Assembly (NCBI GenBank): GCA_009773375.1
Contig: WRPH01000015.1
Span: 1 to 64,000, forward strand
DNA length: 64,000 bases
Direction: 5' to 3'
Source: Paracoccaceae bacterium
Lineage (GTDB): Bacteria > Pseudomonadota > Alphaproteobacteria > Rhodobacterales > Rhodobacteraceae
The position numbers were made by a program, and so were the translations under genes. Every line of letters starts with the position of its first letter. The first letter of the stretch is position 1. The notes under the pieces were generated by a model, which had not been told where the DNA came from, searched no databases, and was given only the letters and a program-made list of their open reading frames with translations. Below are positions 9,759-18,683 of the stretch, piece by piece.

Positions 9759-10265
9759 ATGATCTCGCCGTTCGCCGCCCTCGCCCTGCTGCCCTTCGCC
9801 ACCGCCATCGGCATCTGGGTGTCGTGGAGCGACATGAAATTCATGAAGATCCCCAACTACGCCGTGCTGGCAATGCTGCTGGTCTGGCTGGTGGTCGGCC
9901 TGATCGCGGTGCTGTTCCAAATCCTGCCGTTTCAGCTCTGGCTCTGGGGCTGGGCACTCGCCGCCGCCGTTCTGCTAGCCGGTTTCGTGCTGAACGCGGG
10001 CGGTGCCGTTGGAGCGGGCGATGCGAAATTCGCCGCCGCCATGGCCCCGGTGTTCATCCATGCCGACATCCGTTTTGTGCTCGGCCTCTACGCCGCCTGT
10101 CTGCTGGGGGCCTTCGCCGCCCACCGACTCGCCCGGCTGATCCCGCCGTTCCGCCGCGCCACCGCCGATTGGGCCAGCTGGACCCATGCCGATTTCCCGA
10201 TGGGTCTGGCGCTGTCGGGGACACTGATCTTCTATCTTTTGGCCGCACTTCGGCCCCTTTTCTAA
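9759..10265 (+). CDS. Prepilin peptidase (CpaA/TadV-like, A24 family)
   Basis: Multi-TM protein with SDMKFMKIPNYAVLAML and GAGDAKFAAAMAP motifs (GxGD catalytic motif). Confidence 0.88.
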   Translation: MISPFAALALLPFATAIGIWVSWSDMKFMKIPNYAVLAMLLVWLVVGLIAVLFQILPFQLWLWGWALAAAVLLAGFVLNAGGAVGAGDAKFAAAMAPVFIHADIRFVLGLYAACLLGAFAAHRLARLIPPFRRATADWASWTHADFPMGLALSGTLIFYLLAALRPLF

Positions 10266-10321
10266 GCCAAACCACTCTTTGTTGACACTTCGGGCGCAAT
10301 CCATGCCCGAATCGCGCAAAG

Positions 10322-11647
10322 GTGCCGCTGATGAACATGCAAGTGAAGATGGGCGTGCAGGCACCGCCGCAGCCCAAGTCCCTGGCCGAAACCGGCCTGA
10401 CCTCGGTGATGATGCGGGATATCCTGCTGAAAACCATGTTCCGCATGAACCTCGATCTGGTCTCCGACCTCTCACGCGCCGTGGCCCTGCCTGTGGCTCT
10501 GACGCAAGAACTGGTCGATGCCGCCCGCCAACAGCGCCTGCTGGAGGCGAAAGGCACGCTGAACGCCACCTCGACCAGCAATGAAATGGGCTACCAGCTG
10601 ACCGACGCCGGCAAGGCCCGCGCGCTGGATGCGCTGTCGCAATCCGAATATTACGGCGCGCTGCCGGTGCCGCTTGACGCCTATTCAGCACAGATGAAAC
10701 GCCAGTCCGTGCGCGATATCAAACTGACCCGCCCCGATCTGATGAAGGGCATGGGCCACCTGATCTTGCCGCCCGACCTGATCTCCAACCTCGGCCCTGC
10801 GGTGTCCTCGGGCCGCTCGATCCTGATGTATGGCCCGCCCGGCAACGGAAAATCCAGTATTTCCAACGGCATCCGCGCCGCCTTGGGCGACAAGATCTAT
10901 ATCCCCCGCGCCATCGAATACTCCGGTCAGGTCATCACCGTCTACGACCCGATCGTGCATTCCGCCGCCGAGGAATCGCTCGACGATCCCACCGCGCTGC
11001 GCCGCACCGGCAACCGCTACGACAACCGCTACGTCTATTGCGAGCGCCCCAGCGTGATCACCGGCGGCGAACTGACCCTCGACATGCTCGATCTGAAATA
11101 CAACCCGACCGCCCGCACCTATCAGGCGCCGCTGCAACTGAAAGCCTCCGGCGGCATCTTCATCGTCGACGACCTGGGCCGTCAGGCCGAACCGCCACAA
11201 AAGCTGGTCAACCGCTGGATCGTGCCACTGGAGGAATCCCGCGACATCCTCGCCCTGCAATCGGGCGAAAAATTCACCGTGCCATTCGATACGCTGGTGA
11301 TTTTCTCAACCAACTTCCACCCCAACGAAATCTTCGACGGCGCGGCCCTGCGGCGGATTTTCTTCAAGATCAAGATTGATGGCCCCAATCAGGAAATGTT
11401 CCTGAAAATCTTCGCCATGGTCGCCAAAAAGAAGAAAATGCCGCTGGACGAGGCCACGCTGATCCACATGCTGAAAACCAAATATCCCACCATCGCCAAC
11501 AACTTCGCCAACTATCAGCCGACTTTCCTGATTGATCAGATGATCGCAGTCTGCGAATTCGAAGGCATCCCCTACCAGATGTCGCCGGAGCTGATGGACC
11601 GCGCCTGGGGCAACATGTTCGTCAAACAGGAATCGATTGCGAAGTAA
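10322..11647 (+). CDS. AAA family ATPase associated with tad locus, function unknown
   Basis: Walker A MYGPPGNGKSS, Walker B IFIVDDLG, sensor-like VIFSTNF; 441 aa, likely start GTG 10322 or ATG 10331. Confidence 0.8.
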   Translation: MPLMNMQVKMGVQAPPQPKSLAETGLTSVMMRDILLKTMFRMNLDLVSDLSRAVALPVALTQELVDAARQQRLLEAKGTLNATSTSNEMGYQLTDAGKARALDALSQSEYYGALPVPLDAYSAQMKRQSVRDIKLTRPDLMKGMGHLILPPDLISNLGPAVSSGRSILMYGPPGNGKSSISNGIRAALGDKIYIPRAIEYSGQVITVYDPIVHSAAEESLDDPTALRRTGNRYDNRYVYCERPSVITGGELTLDMLDLKYNPTARTYQAPLQLKASGGIFIVDDLGRQAEPPQKLVNRWIVPLEESRDILALQSGEKFTVPFDTLVIFSTNFHPNEIFDGAALRRIFFKIKIDGPNQEMFLKIFAMVAKKKKMPLDEATLIHMLKTKYPTIANNFANYQPTFLIDQMIAVCEFEGIPYQMSPELMDRAWGNMFVKQESIAK

Positions 11648-11676
11648 CCGATCAATCAGATCGAAAATATCAATCA

Positions 11677-11709
11677 CAACATCTGATCGCACAAGCCGAT
11701 CAGATGTTG
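11677..11709. repeat. Perfect inverted repeat, 13-bp arms, 7-nt loop
   Basis: CAACATCTGATCG-cacaagc-CGATCAGATGTTG in the convergent intergenic region. Confidence 0.7.
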
Positions 11710-11744
11710 ACGCCATGTTCCGATCAATTTGATTAAAATTCGCC

Positions 11745-11810
11745 TTCATCTTGGCAAAAATACTCTGCGGGGGCAGCGGGCAGCGCCCGCGCGGGGGTGC
11801 AAAACCCCCG
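11745..11810. repeat. Intergenic repeat element: CTTCATCTTGGCAAAAATACTC plus GC-rich hairpins
   Basis: Shares TTCATCTTGGCAAAAATACTC with 15213-15240; followed by CGGGGGT-gcaaa-ACCCCCG hairpin. Confidence 0.7.
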
Positions 11811-11832
11811 TCCGCCGCCCGCCCAGCCAGCC

Positions 11833-12375
11833 TCAGCCAAACCGCCGCACCCCGGTTTCCGTCACCATGACATCCAGCCGCTGATCGAATTGATCAATCG
11901 GCACCTCCGGCAGTTCCTGCGCCGCAAAGGCAAAGCCCACCGCCAAAGTCGCCCGCTTGGCGCGCAGCCCCTGCAAGGTGCGGTCGTAAAACCCGCCGCC
12001 ATAGCCCAGCCGATAGCCGCGCGCGTCAAAGCCGACCAACGGCACGATCAAGACCTCTGGCTCGATCCACGCCCCTTCTGCCGGAATCTCGGCGCCAAAC
12101 GCCCCCATCTCCATCCGGCAGCCCGGCGACCATTCGCGAAACCGCAAAGCCTGCCCGGCCGCGATGATCACCGGCACGCAGACCGGCCCCTGATGCGCCA
12201 GCATCGCAGCCAGCGGGTCAATTTCCGTGCGCATCGCCATATATCCGGCCAGCGCGCGGCCACGATGATCCGCCAGAAAATCCGCCAGAATCTCGCCCGC
12301 CTGCCCCTGCCCCGCCGCGAAAGCCGCCTTGCGCGCCGCAAACGCCAGTTTGCGGGCCTCCCCTTTGTCGATCAT
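11833..12375 (-). CDS. 5-formyltetrahydrofolate cyclo-ligase
   Basis: LIVPLVGFDARGYRLGYGGGFYDRTL motif typical of the family. Confidence 0.88.
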   Translation of the reverse strand: MIDKGEARKLAFAARKAAFAAGQGQAGEILADFLADHRGRALAGYMAMRTEIDPLAAMLAHQGPVCVPVIIAAGQALRFREWSPGCRMEMGAFGAEIPAEGAWIEPEVLIVPLVGFDARGYRLGYGGGFYDRTLQGLRAKRATLAVGFAFAAQELPEVPIDQFDQRLDVMVTETGVRRFG

Positions 12376-13742
12376 AGCAACACCATGCTTGCCAGCCCCA
12401 GAAACGCCAAATACCCCAGCACATCGGTCAACGTCGTCACAAACGTCCCCGAGGCCAGCGCCGGGTCCAGCTTCAGCCGGTGCAGCCCCAACGGCACCAG
12501 CACCCCGCCCAGCGCCGCCACCACCTGATTGGTGATCATCGCCATACCCAGCACCAGACCCAGCTTCCAGTCGCCAAAGACCAGAAACGCCGCCAGCCCC
12601 AGAATGATCGCAAGCCCGATCCCGTTCAGCAGCCCGCCCACCAGTTCGCGCAAAACCACCCGTTTGGCGTTGGCCGAAGTCAGGCTGCGCGTCGCCAGCG
12701 CCCGCACCGCCACCGCCAGCGATTGCGTCCCTGCAATCCCGCCGGTCGATGCCACAATCGGCATCAGCGACGCCAGCACCACCAGCGTCGCAATCGTCGA
12801 TTCAAACCGCGAGATCACAAAAGCACTGATCGACGCCGTAAACAGATTGACCACCAGCCACGGCAACCGCTGCCGCGCCGTCGCAAACGCGCCGTCCGAC
12901 AGGCTGGATTCGTCGCCCACCCCAGCCAAACGCAGCATGTCCTGCTCATGTTCTTCATCCAGCACGTTCATCGCGTCGTCGATGGTAATCACGCCAACCA
13001 ACCGGCCATTGCCATCGACCACCGGCGTTGAAATCAGGTGGTACTGGTTGAACATATACGCCACATCCGCCTCGGTTTCCGTCGCCGGAACCGTGCGGAA
13101 ACTATCCTCAAGAATCTCTTTCAGCCGCATGTCGCGGCGGCTCGACAACAGCCGCCCCAGCGTCACATACCCCGTTGGTTTCATGCGCGGATCGGCCAGG
13201 ATCACATGATAGAACTGATCCGGCAGGTGCTCGACCTCGCGCAGATAATCAATCGCCTCGCCCACCGTCCAATGCTCGGGCGCCACCACCACCTCGCGCT
13301 GCATCAAGCGCCCTGCGGACCCCTCGGGGAAGGCCAGCGCCTGCTCCACCGCGACCCGGTCGGCGACCTCCAGCGCGCCCAGAATCAGATCCTGCTGCGG
13401 CGCATCCAGATCTTCCAGAATATCGACTACATCATCGGAATCGAGCTCGCGCATCGCCTCCGCCACGACCTCGCGCGGCAGCGCCTCGATCACCTCCTCG
13501 CGGATCGATTCGTCAATTTCCGACAGAATCTCGCCGTCGATCTCGCCCGACCACAAGGCCAGCAACGCCCGCCGTTCCGCGCCGCCGATCTGTTCCAGCA
13601 CGTCGGCAATATCGGCGGCATGCAACGGCTCCAGCAGCACCGCCACCCGCGCCGCATCGCCAACCTCCACCGCATCAAGGATCGCCGCCACCCGATCGGC
13701 GTGGACTTCGTCTTCGTCCATCAAAGCCAGATCTTCTGCCAT
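12372..13742 (-). CDS. mgtE: Magnesium transporter MgtE
   Basis: MgtE N-domain, CBS pair, C-terminal TM region (PIVASTGGIAGTQSLAVAVRALA; GLAIILGLAAFLVFGDWKLGLVLGMAMITNQVVAALGGVLVPL). 4-bp overlap with the downstream gene. Confidence 0.9.
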   Translation of the reverse strand: MAEDLALMDEDEVHADRVAAILDAVEVGDAARVAVLLEPLHAADIADVLEQIGGAERRALLALWSGEIDGEILSEIDESIREEVIEALPREVVAEAMRELDSDDVVDILEDLDAPQQDLILGALEVADRVAVEQALAFPEGSAGRLMQREVVVAPEHWTVGEAIDYLREVEHLPDQFYHVILADPRMKPTGYVTLGRLLSSRRDMRLKEILEDSFRTVPATETEADVAYMFNQYHLISTPVVDGNGRLVGVITIDDAMNVLDEEHEQDMLRLAGVGDESSLSDGAFATARQRLPWLVVNLFTASISAFVISRFESTIATLVVLASLMPIVASTGGIAGTQSLAVAVRALATRSLTSANAKRVVLRELVGGLLNGIGLAIILGLAAFLVFGDWKLGLVLGMAMITNQVVAALGGVLVPLGLHRLKLDPALASGTFVTTLTDVLGYLAFLGLASMVLL

Positions 13743-13862
13743 ACGCGCCTCCTATTGCCCCCTGCATAGCGAAAGCTGTTTCAACGAAACAGAGGCCACG
13801 CGGAAATTTACCGCATCTCCATAAGCCTATAGTCTAACCGGGTTTGGCAAGCGGAGTATGCA

Positions 13863-15137
13863 ATGACCGATCTTCTTCTGGGGCAGGTGCTGTCCTTCGC
13901 AGGCGACCCCTTCACCCAAGGCCCCGATGCCGCCCGCCACGAAAGTCACGGCGCGGTGGTGATAGAAAACGGCAAGATCGTAGCCGCCGGCCCGGCAGAA
14001 ACTCTGCGGTCGCAATACCCACACGCCCGCGTCACCGACTACGGCCGCTGCCTGATTTCCGCCGGTTTCATTGATGCCCATGTGCATTACCCGCAAACCG
14101 CGATCATCGCTTCCTGGGGCAAACGCCTGATCGACTGGCTCAACAGCTACACCTTCCCCGAGGAAATGCGCTTCGCCAACCGCGCCTATGCTGATGACGT
14201 CGCCAACCGCTACTTCGACCTCGCCCGCGCGCATGGCACCACGTCGATGTGTTCCTACACCACCATCCACCCCGAATCAGTGGAGGCTTTCTTCACCGCC
14301 GCCCAAACGCGAGGCCTGCGCGCCTTCGCCGGCAAAACCTGCATGGACCGCAATGCCCCCGAAGCCCTGCGCGATACGCCGCAATCCGCCTATGACGACA
14401 GCAAACGCCTGCTGCAAAAATGGCATGGGGTAGACCGGCTGTCCTACGTCATCACGCCGCGGTTTTCACCCACCTCCACCCCCGAGCAACTCGCAGCCCT
14501 CGGCCAGCTGTGGAAAGAACATCCCGACTGCCTGATGCAAACCCACCTGTCGGAACAAACCGACGAAATCGCCTGGGTGAAAGACCTCTTTCCCCAATCG
14601 CGCGACTACCTTGACACCTATGAGTCGCAAGGCCTGCTGCGACCCGGCGCGGTCTACGGCCACGCCATCCACCTGACCCCGCGCGAAAAAGACCGCCTGA
14701 ACGAAGCCGGGGCCTCAGTCGTCCACTGCCCGACCTCGAACACCTTCATCGGCTCCGGCCTGTTTGACATGTCGCTCGCGCATGCCCTGCGCGTGGGCCT
14801 CGCCACCGACACCGGCGGCGGTTCATCCTTTTCGATGCTGCGCACCATGGCCGCCGCCTATGAGGTGGCACAACTGCGCGGCCAGGCCCTGCACCCCTCA
14901 CAGCTATGGTGGCTCGCCACCATAGGCTCCGCCCGCGCCCTGCACGCCGAACACCAGATCGGCAACATCGCGCAGGGCATGGAAGCAGACCTCACCATCC
15001 TCGACCTGCAATCGACCCCCGCCATCGCACAAGCCACCCGCCGCGCCGAAACCATCTGGCAAGCGATCTTCCCCACCATCATGCTGGGCGACGACCGCGC
15101 CATCCGCGCCACCTGGATCAACGGCAAACCCGGCTGA
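13863..15137 (+). CDS. guaD: Guanine deaminase
   Basis: Amidohydrolase motifs FIDAHVHYPQTAIIASWG, MQTHLSEQTDEI, YGHAIHL, ATDTGGG. Confidence 0.88.
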   Translation: MTDLLLGQVLSFAGDPFTQGPDAARHESHGAVVIENGKIVAAGPAETLRSQYPHARVTDYGRCLISAGFIDAHVHYPQTAIIASWGKRLIDWLNSYTFPEEMRFANRAYADDVANRYFDLARAHGTTSMCSYTTIHPESVEAFFTAAQTRGLRAFAGKTCMDRNAPEALRDTPQSAYDDSKRLLQKWHGVDRLSYVITPRFSPTSTPEQLAALGQLWKEHPDCLMQTHLSEQTDEIAWVKDLFPQSRDYLDTYESQGLLRPGAVYGHAIHLTPREKDRLNEAGASVVHCPTSNTFIGSGLFDMSLAHALRVGLATDTGGGSSFSMLRTMAAAYEVAQLRGQALHPSQLWWLATIGSARALHAEHQIGNIAQGMEADLTILDLQSTPAIAQATRRAETIWQAIFPTIMLGDDRAIRATWINGKPG

Positions 15138-15168
15138 CCACCGCCCCATTGGCCCACAAGGCAGAAGC

Positions 15169-15242
15169 CTCCGGCGGGAGTATTTTTGCCAAGATGAAGC
15201 GGCGTCTTGATCTTCATCTTGGCAAAAATACTCCCGCCGGAG
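15169..15242. repeat. Inverted dimer of the CTTCATCTTGGCAAAAATACTC repeat element
   Basis: Perfect ~30-bp arms: CTCCGGCGGGAGTATTTTTGCCAAGATGAA / TTCATCTTGGCAAAAATACTCCCGCCGGAG, 14-nt loop, between convergent genes. Confidence 0.9.
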
Positions 15243-15327
15243 CGCCAACCGAGCCTGCGCCGCAGGGCGCGGGCGAGACAAAAGCCGTGCCGCGCCAGCG
15301 GCTCAATTTAACCGCCGCTGCAACCGA

Positions 15328-15642
15328 TCAGTCGTCGGCCAGTTCCCAGCCATCGGGGTAAAACTCGAACGGCAGCACGATCTCTGTGGCGATCTTTTCC
15401 CACTGCCAGACCGTTTCGGCGTCAATGGTGATCGGCCCGATCCGCGCTTCCAGAATATCGCCTTTGTGATGGGTCTTGAATCCCTTGGCCCGCAGCGCCT
15501 TTTCCACCGCCGCCCATTGGGTCTCAACCTCTTCGGCCACGAACTCATAGACCACCACCGCCGTCTTCGGCAGCTTCACACCGCGCCCGACCTTGGCAAA
15601 GGTTTCGAACGTATCCGCCCGCTGGTCCCGAAAATCATGCAT
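15328..15642 (-). CDS. RraB-like (ribonuclease E inhibitor family) protein
   Basis: 104 aa, YEFVAEEVETQWAAVEKALRAKGF; overall RraB-domain character. Confidence 0.65.
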   Translation of the reverse strand: MHDFRDQRADTFETFAKVGRGVKLPKTAVVVYEFVAEEVETQWAAVEKALRAKGFKTHHKGDILEARIGPITIDAETVWQWEKIATEIVLPFEFYPDGWELADD

Positions 15643-15799
15643 GATCCGCCCCTTTCCGCTGCGTGCTCGGCCAAAACCGAATCACGCGCCGCTTGATATT
15701 GCCGCGCTCGCCTTGTATCCCCTGCATTCAAGATTAGAAGAGGGTCCGCGTCCAAAGGCGGTCCCCGGCCGCATCAGGCCCCACAAACCGGAGTTCGCC

Positions 15800-16444
15800 A
15801 TGTCCTGGACCGACGAGCGCGTTGAGACGCTCAAGAAAATGTGGGCCGAGGGCCAGTCTGCAAGTCAGATCGCCAAGGAACTCGGCGGTGTCACCCGCAA
15901 CGCCGTGATCGGCAAGGTGCATCGTCTGGGCCTGTCCAACCGCGTCGGCGGCGGCGCTGTCGAAGCCGATGAACCGGAAGTGGTCGCAGCCCCGCCGCGC
16001 GCCGAGCCTGCCGCAAAACCCGCCGCCGCCGAGCCCGCAACACCGCGCCCGACCCCCGCCCCGGCACCCGCCGCCGAGCGTCCCGCCCCGGTCGAACGAC
16101 CGGCAGCCCCGGCGGCAGCCGCCACCCCGGCCTCGACAGCAATCGTCACGCCGCTGCCGATGCGCAAGGCGATCATTCCCGCAGGCCAGCCGCTGCCACC
16201 GCAGCCCTCCGCCAACGAAATCTCGCCCGAGGCGCTGGCTTCGGTGCGCGAAGTTGAAAAGCGCGCCCGCAAGCTGTCGCTGATGGATCTGACCGAGCGC
16301 ACCTGCAAATGGCCGATCGGCGACCCGGCCACCGAAGACTTCTGGTTCTGCGGCCTGCCGTCAGTGCCCGGCAAACCCTATTGCGAGGCGCATGTCGGCG
16401 TCGCCTTCCAACCGATGAGCGCCCGGCGCGACCGCCGCCGCTAA
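15800..16444 (+). CDS. gcrA: GcrA family cell cycle regulator
   Basis: MSWTDERVETLKKMWAEGQSASQIAKELGGVTRNAVIGKVHRLGLSNR is the GcrA N-terminal signature; C-terminal CKWPIGDP..FWFCG; start ATG 15800. Confidence 0.93.
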   Translation: MSWTDERVETLKKMWAEGQSASQIAKELGGVTRNAVIGKVHRLGLSNRVGGGAVEADEPEVVAAPPRAEPAAKPAAAEPATPRPTPAPAPAAERPAPVERPAAPAAAATPASTAIVTPLPMRKAIIPAGQPLPPQPSANEISPEALASVREVEKRARKLSLMDLTERTCKWPIGDPATEDFWFCGLPSVPGKPYCEAHVGVAFQPMSARRDRRR

Positions 16445-16454
16445 AGTTTTCCCG

Positions 16455-16488
16455 AAAAGGCGCGAGCATCCCTCGCGCCTTTTTTATT
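16455..16488 (+). terminator. Rho-independent terminator of gcrA
   Basis: AGGCGCGAG-catcc-CTCGCGCCT followed by TTTTTATTT. Confidence 0.85.
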
Positions 16489-16497
16489 TCATAAGCT

Positions 16498-18525
16498 TCA
16501 ATTACCGCCGCCCAGCAGCTTTTCCAGCGCCCGCTGCGCCTCGCCCTCGACCGCCTGATTCAACTGCCGCCGCGCCGCGTCTTCCAGCGTTTCGCCATCC
16601 TGCTGCGCGATGCCCAACTCTGCCTCCAGCTTGGCCTTGGCCTCTGCCTCCATCGCCGCCGCGCGTGCCTCGGCATCGGCGCGCAGTTCCGCCTCTTTCG
16701 CCTGCAACTCTGCCTGCAGCTTCGCCCGTTCTTCGGCCAGTTGTTCATCGGCCAAGGCTTGCAGATCCAGACTGAACGTCGGGTCCGCCCAAGGCCCCTT
16801 GATCAGCAGCGGTGCCGTCAGCCCGCCCGCGCCGGTGTCATTGGCCAACGCCGTCGCCCGGATGCGATATTCCAGATCACGCGCGCCAAGCCCAACCGCG
16901 CCCGCTCCTTTGGCGGTGATATAGGGCGATGTCATCAGCATATCCTCGTTGCGCAACACCCCGCCCGCGATCAAGAAACTGCCCGCCAGACTGTCAAAAA
17001 TCGTCTTCTGCCCCTCACCGACATAAGAGGTGTCCAGCGTCCGCAGCATACCGGCAATATCCAGCCCCAAAATCTCGCCATTGCTCAGGCTGACCGTGCC
17101 TGACCCTTCCAGCGACTGCATGATCGCATCCACCGACGCGCCAGACCCCAGAAACTTCACCCGCAGATCACCAGTGCCGACCAGCCGCTGATAGCCACCG
17201 AAATCGGCCAGCAACGGCTGCAACGCCATGCCTGCAAACGACAAATCGCCGCCCACCGACAGCCCCTTGCGCCCGTTCACCACAAAATTGCCCGAGATCA
17301 CCCCGTCATAAGCCGTCACCTTACGGATGTCCGTCACCATCCGGCCACGGTCAATCGTGACCGCCAGTTGCGACGGCCCGAACTTCACCATGCCCAGATC
17401 AAGGCTTTCCGCCGTCACCGCCACCGCTGCATCCAGCACCGCCAGCGCTGACACATCCATCTTGTCCTGCGGCCAGCCCTGCGCCTGCACACCGCCGCTG
17501 GCACCGCCACCCTGCCCGCCCGAGACAGCAGCCAGCTTCAACGCCCCCGCCACCACCTTCGCCGACAGCTTCGGCCGCGCGCCCTCGGTGGCCAGATCGG
17601 CATCCATCGTGAAAGCATTGTCATCCAGAACCACCGCCCCACCGCGCAGATGCAGCGACCCGGCCGTGGTCAGCGTCACCCCGCCAGAAACCCGCACATC
17701 CCGCGCGCCAAAGCCCTCGGGCAGCGCCACCGCCCTGCCCGCCAGCGCCGAAATCGCCGCCAGATCGCCCAGGCGGGCGGTCAGATCGCCCTCTGCCTCC
17801 AGCGGCCCATGCCCGGCGCGGCCCTTGAACGCCACATCCGCCGCCCCCGCCGTCAGCCGCAGGTCGGTCTCCACCACCTTGCCATCCAGAAAATCCTGAA
17901 ACCCCGCCACCGTCGCCGCCAGTTGAAACGACTGGCCATTGCGCACCGCCGCCATCTGCAGCTGCGCCGCACCGGTATAAGACGGGATCGCCACCTCGGC
18001 CTCGATCCCGCTCAGCTCTACCCTTGTCCCCGCCGCGTGATCGACAAACACCAGCGCGCCGGCCTGCACAATCGCCTTGTCCAGTGTGAACGGCTTGCCC
18101 ACGCCGGGCGTCGCCGCCGAAACCTCACCGCCCGCGCCGCCACCGCCAAACACCCAGTTTTCCGCGCCCTTGGCCGACCGCTCCAGCACGATGCGCGGGT
18201 TGATCGCCTCGACCCCGGTGATCTTCACCTCGCCCGCCATCAGCGCCGCCATGTCGATCGAAATCGCCAGCGCCTCGGCCTGCAGCATCGGGCCTTCCTG
18301 CGACCACTCCGCGTTGGAAATCGAGACCGGCCCGGTCTTCACCCCCAGTTGCGGCCAGAATGATGGCCGCACCGCGCCTGTGATCACCAGCTCCCGCCCG
18401 GTCAGGCTGTTGAACTTGGCCACCGCCACACCGGCAATCTTTTCCGCCGGGATCAGAAACAACCCGCCCACGGCCAGAACCGCCAACAAAACCAACGCGA
18501 TAACCGAACGAACCATCCAGCGCAT
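16498..18525 (-). CDS. AsmA family protein
   Basis: 675 aa, N-terminal TM, AsmA-type LTGRELVITGAVRPSFWPQLGVKTGPVSISNA; C-terminal AsmA-like core and Ala/Glu-rich coiled tail. Confidence 0.85.
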   Translation of the reverse strand: MRWMVRSVIALVLLAVLAVGGLFLIPAEKIAGVAVAKFNSLTGRELVITGAVRPSFWPQLGVKTGPVSISNAEWSQEGPMLQAEALAISIDMAALMAGEVKITGVEAINPRIVLERSAKGAENWVFGGGGAGGEVSAATPGVGKPFTLDKAIVQAGALVFVDHAAGTRVELSGIEAEVAIPSYTGAAQLQMAAVRNGQSFQLAATVAGFQDFLDGKVVETDLRLTAGAADVAFKGRAGHGPLEAEGDLTARLGDLAAISALAGRAVALPEGFGARDVRVSGGVTLTTAGSLHLRGGAVVLDDNAFTMDADLATEGARPKLSAKVVAGALKLAAVSGGQGGGASGGVQAQGWPQDKMDVSALAVLDAAVAVTAESLDLGMVKFGPSQLAVTIDRGRMVTDIRKVTAYDGVISGNFVVNGRKGLSVGGDLSFAGMALQPLLADFGGYQRLVGTGDLRVKFLGSGASVDAIMQSLEGSGTVSLSNGEILGLDIAGMLRTLDTSYVGEGQKTIFDSLAGSFLIAGGVLRNEDMLMTSPYITAKGAGAVGLGARDLEYRIRATALANDTGAGGLTAPLLIKGPWADPTFSLDLQALADEQLAEERAKLQAELQAKEAELRADAEARAAAMEAEAKAKLEAELGIAQQDGETLEDAARRQLNQAVEGEAQRALEKLLGGGN

Positions 18526-18683
18526 GATACCCTCAAAACAACCCAGAGCCCGAGTCTACGCGCCCCGCCCCATCAAAAGAAGCCACCGTTGCCGGATTGG
18601 CAACAACCCGCCCGCCTGAAACAGCCGCCCGTCATCCGCCGGTTACAAAACCCTGTTTTACCGCCGCCGAACAGGAGCCCGCC

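Noticed and set aside
15599-15799. Long N-terminal extension of gcrA from ORF start 15593
   Set aside because: The conserved GcrA N-terminus begins at ATG 15800; the upstream part overlaps the opposite-strand RraB-like gene and its promoter region.
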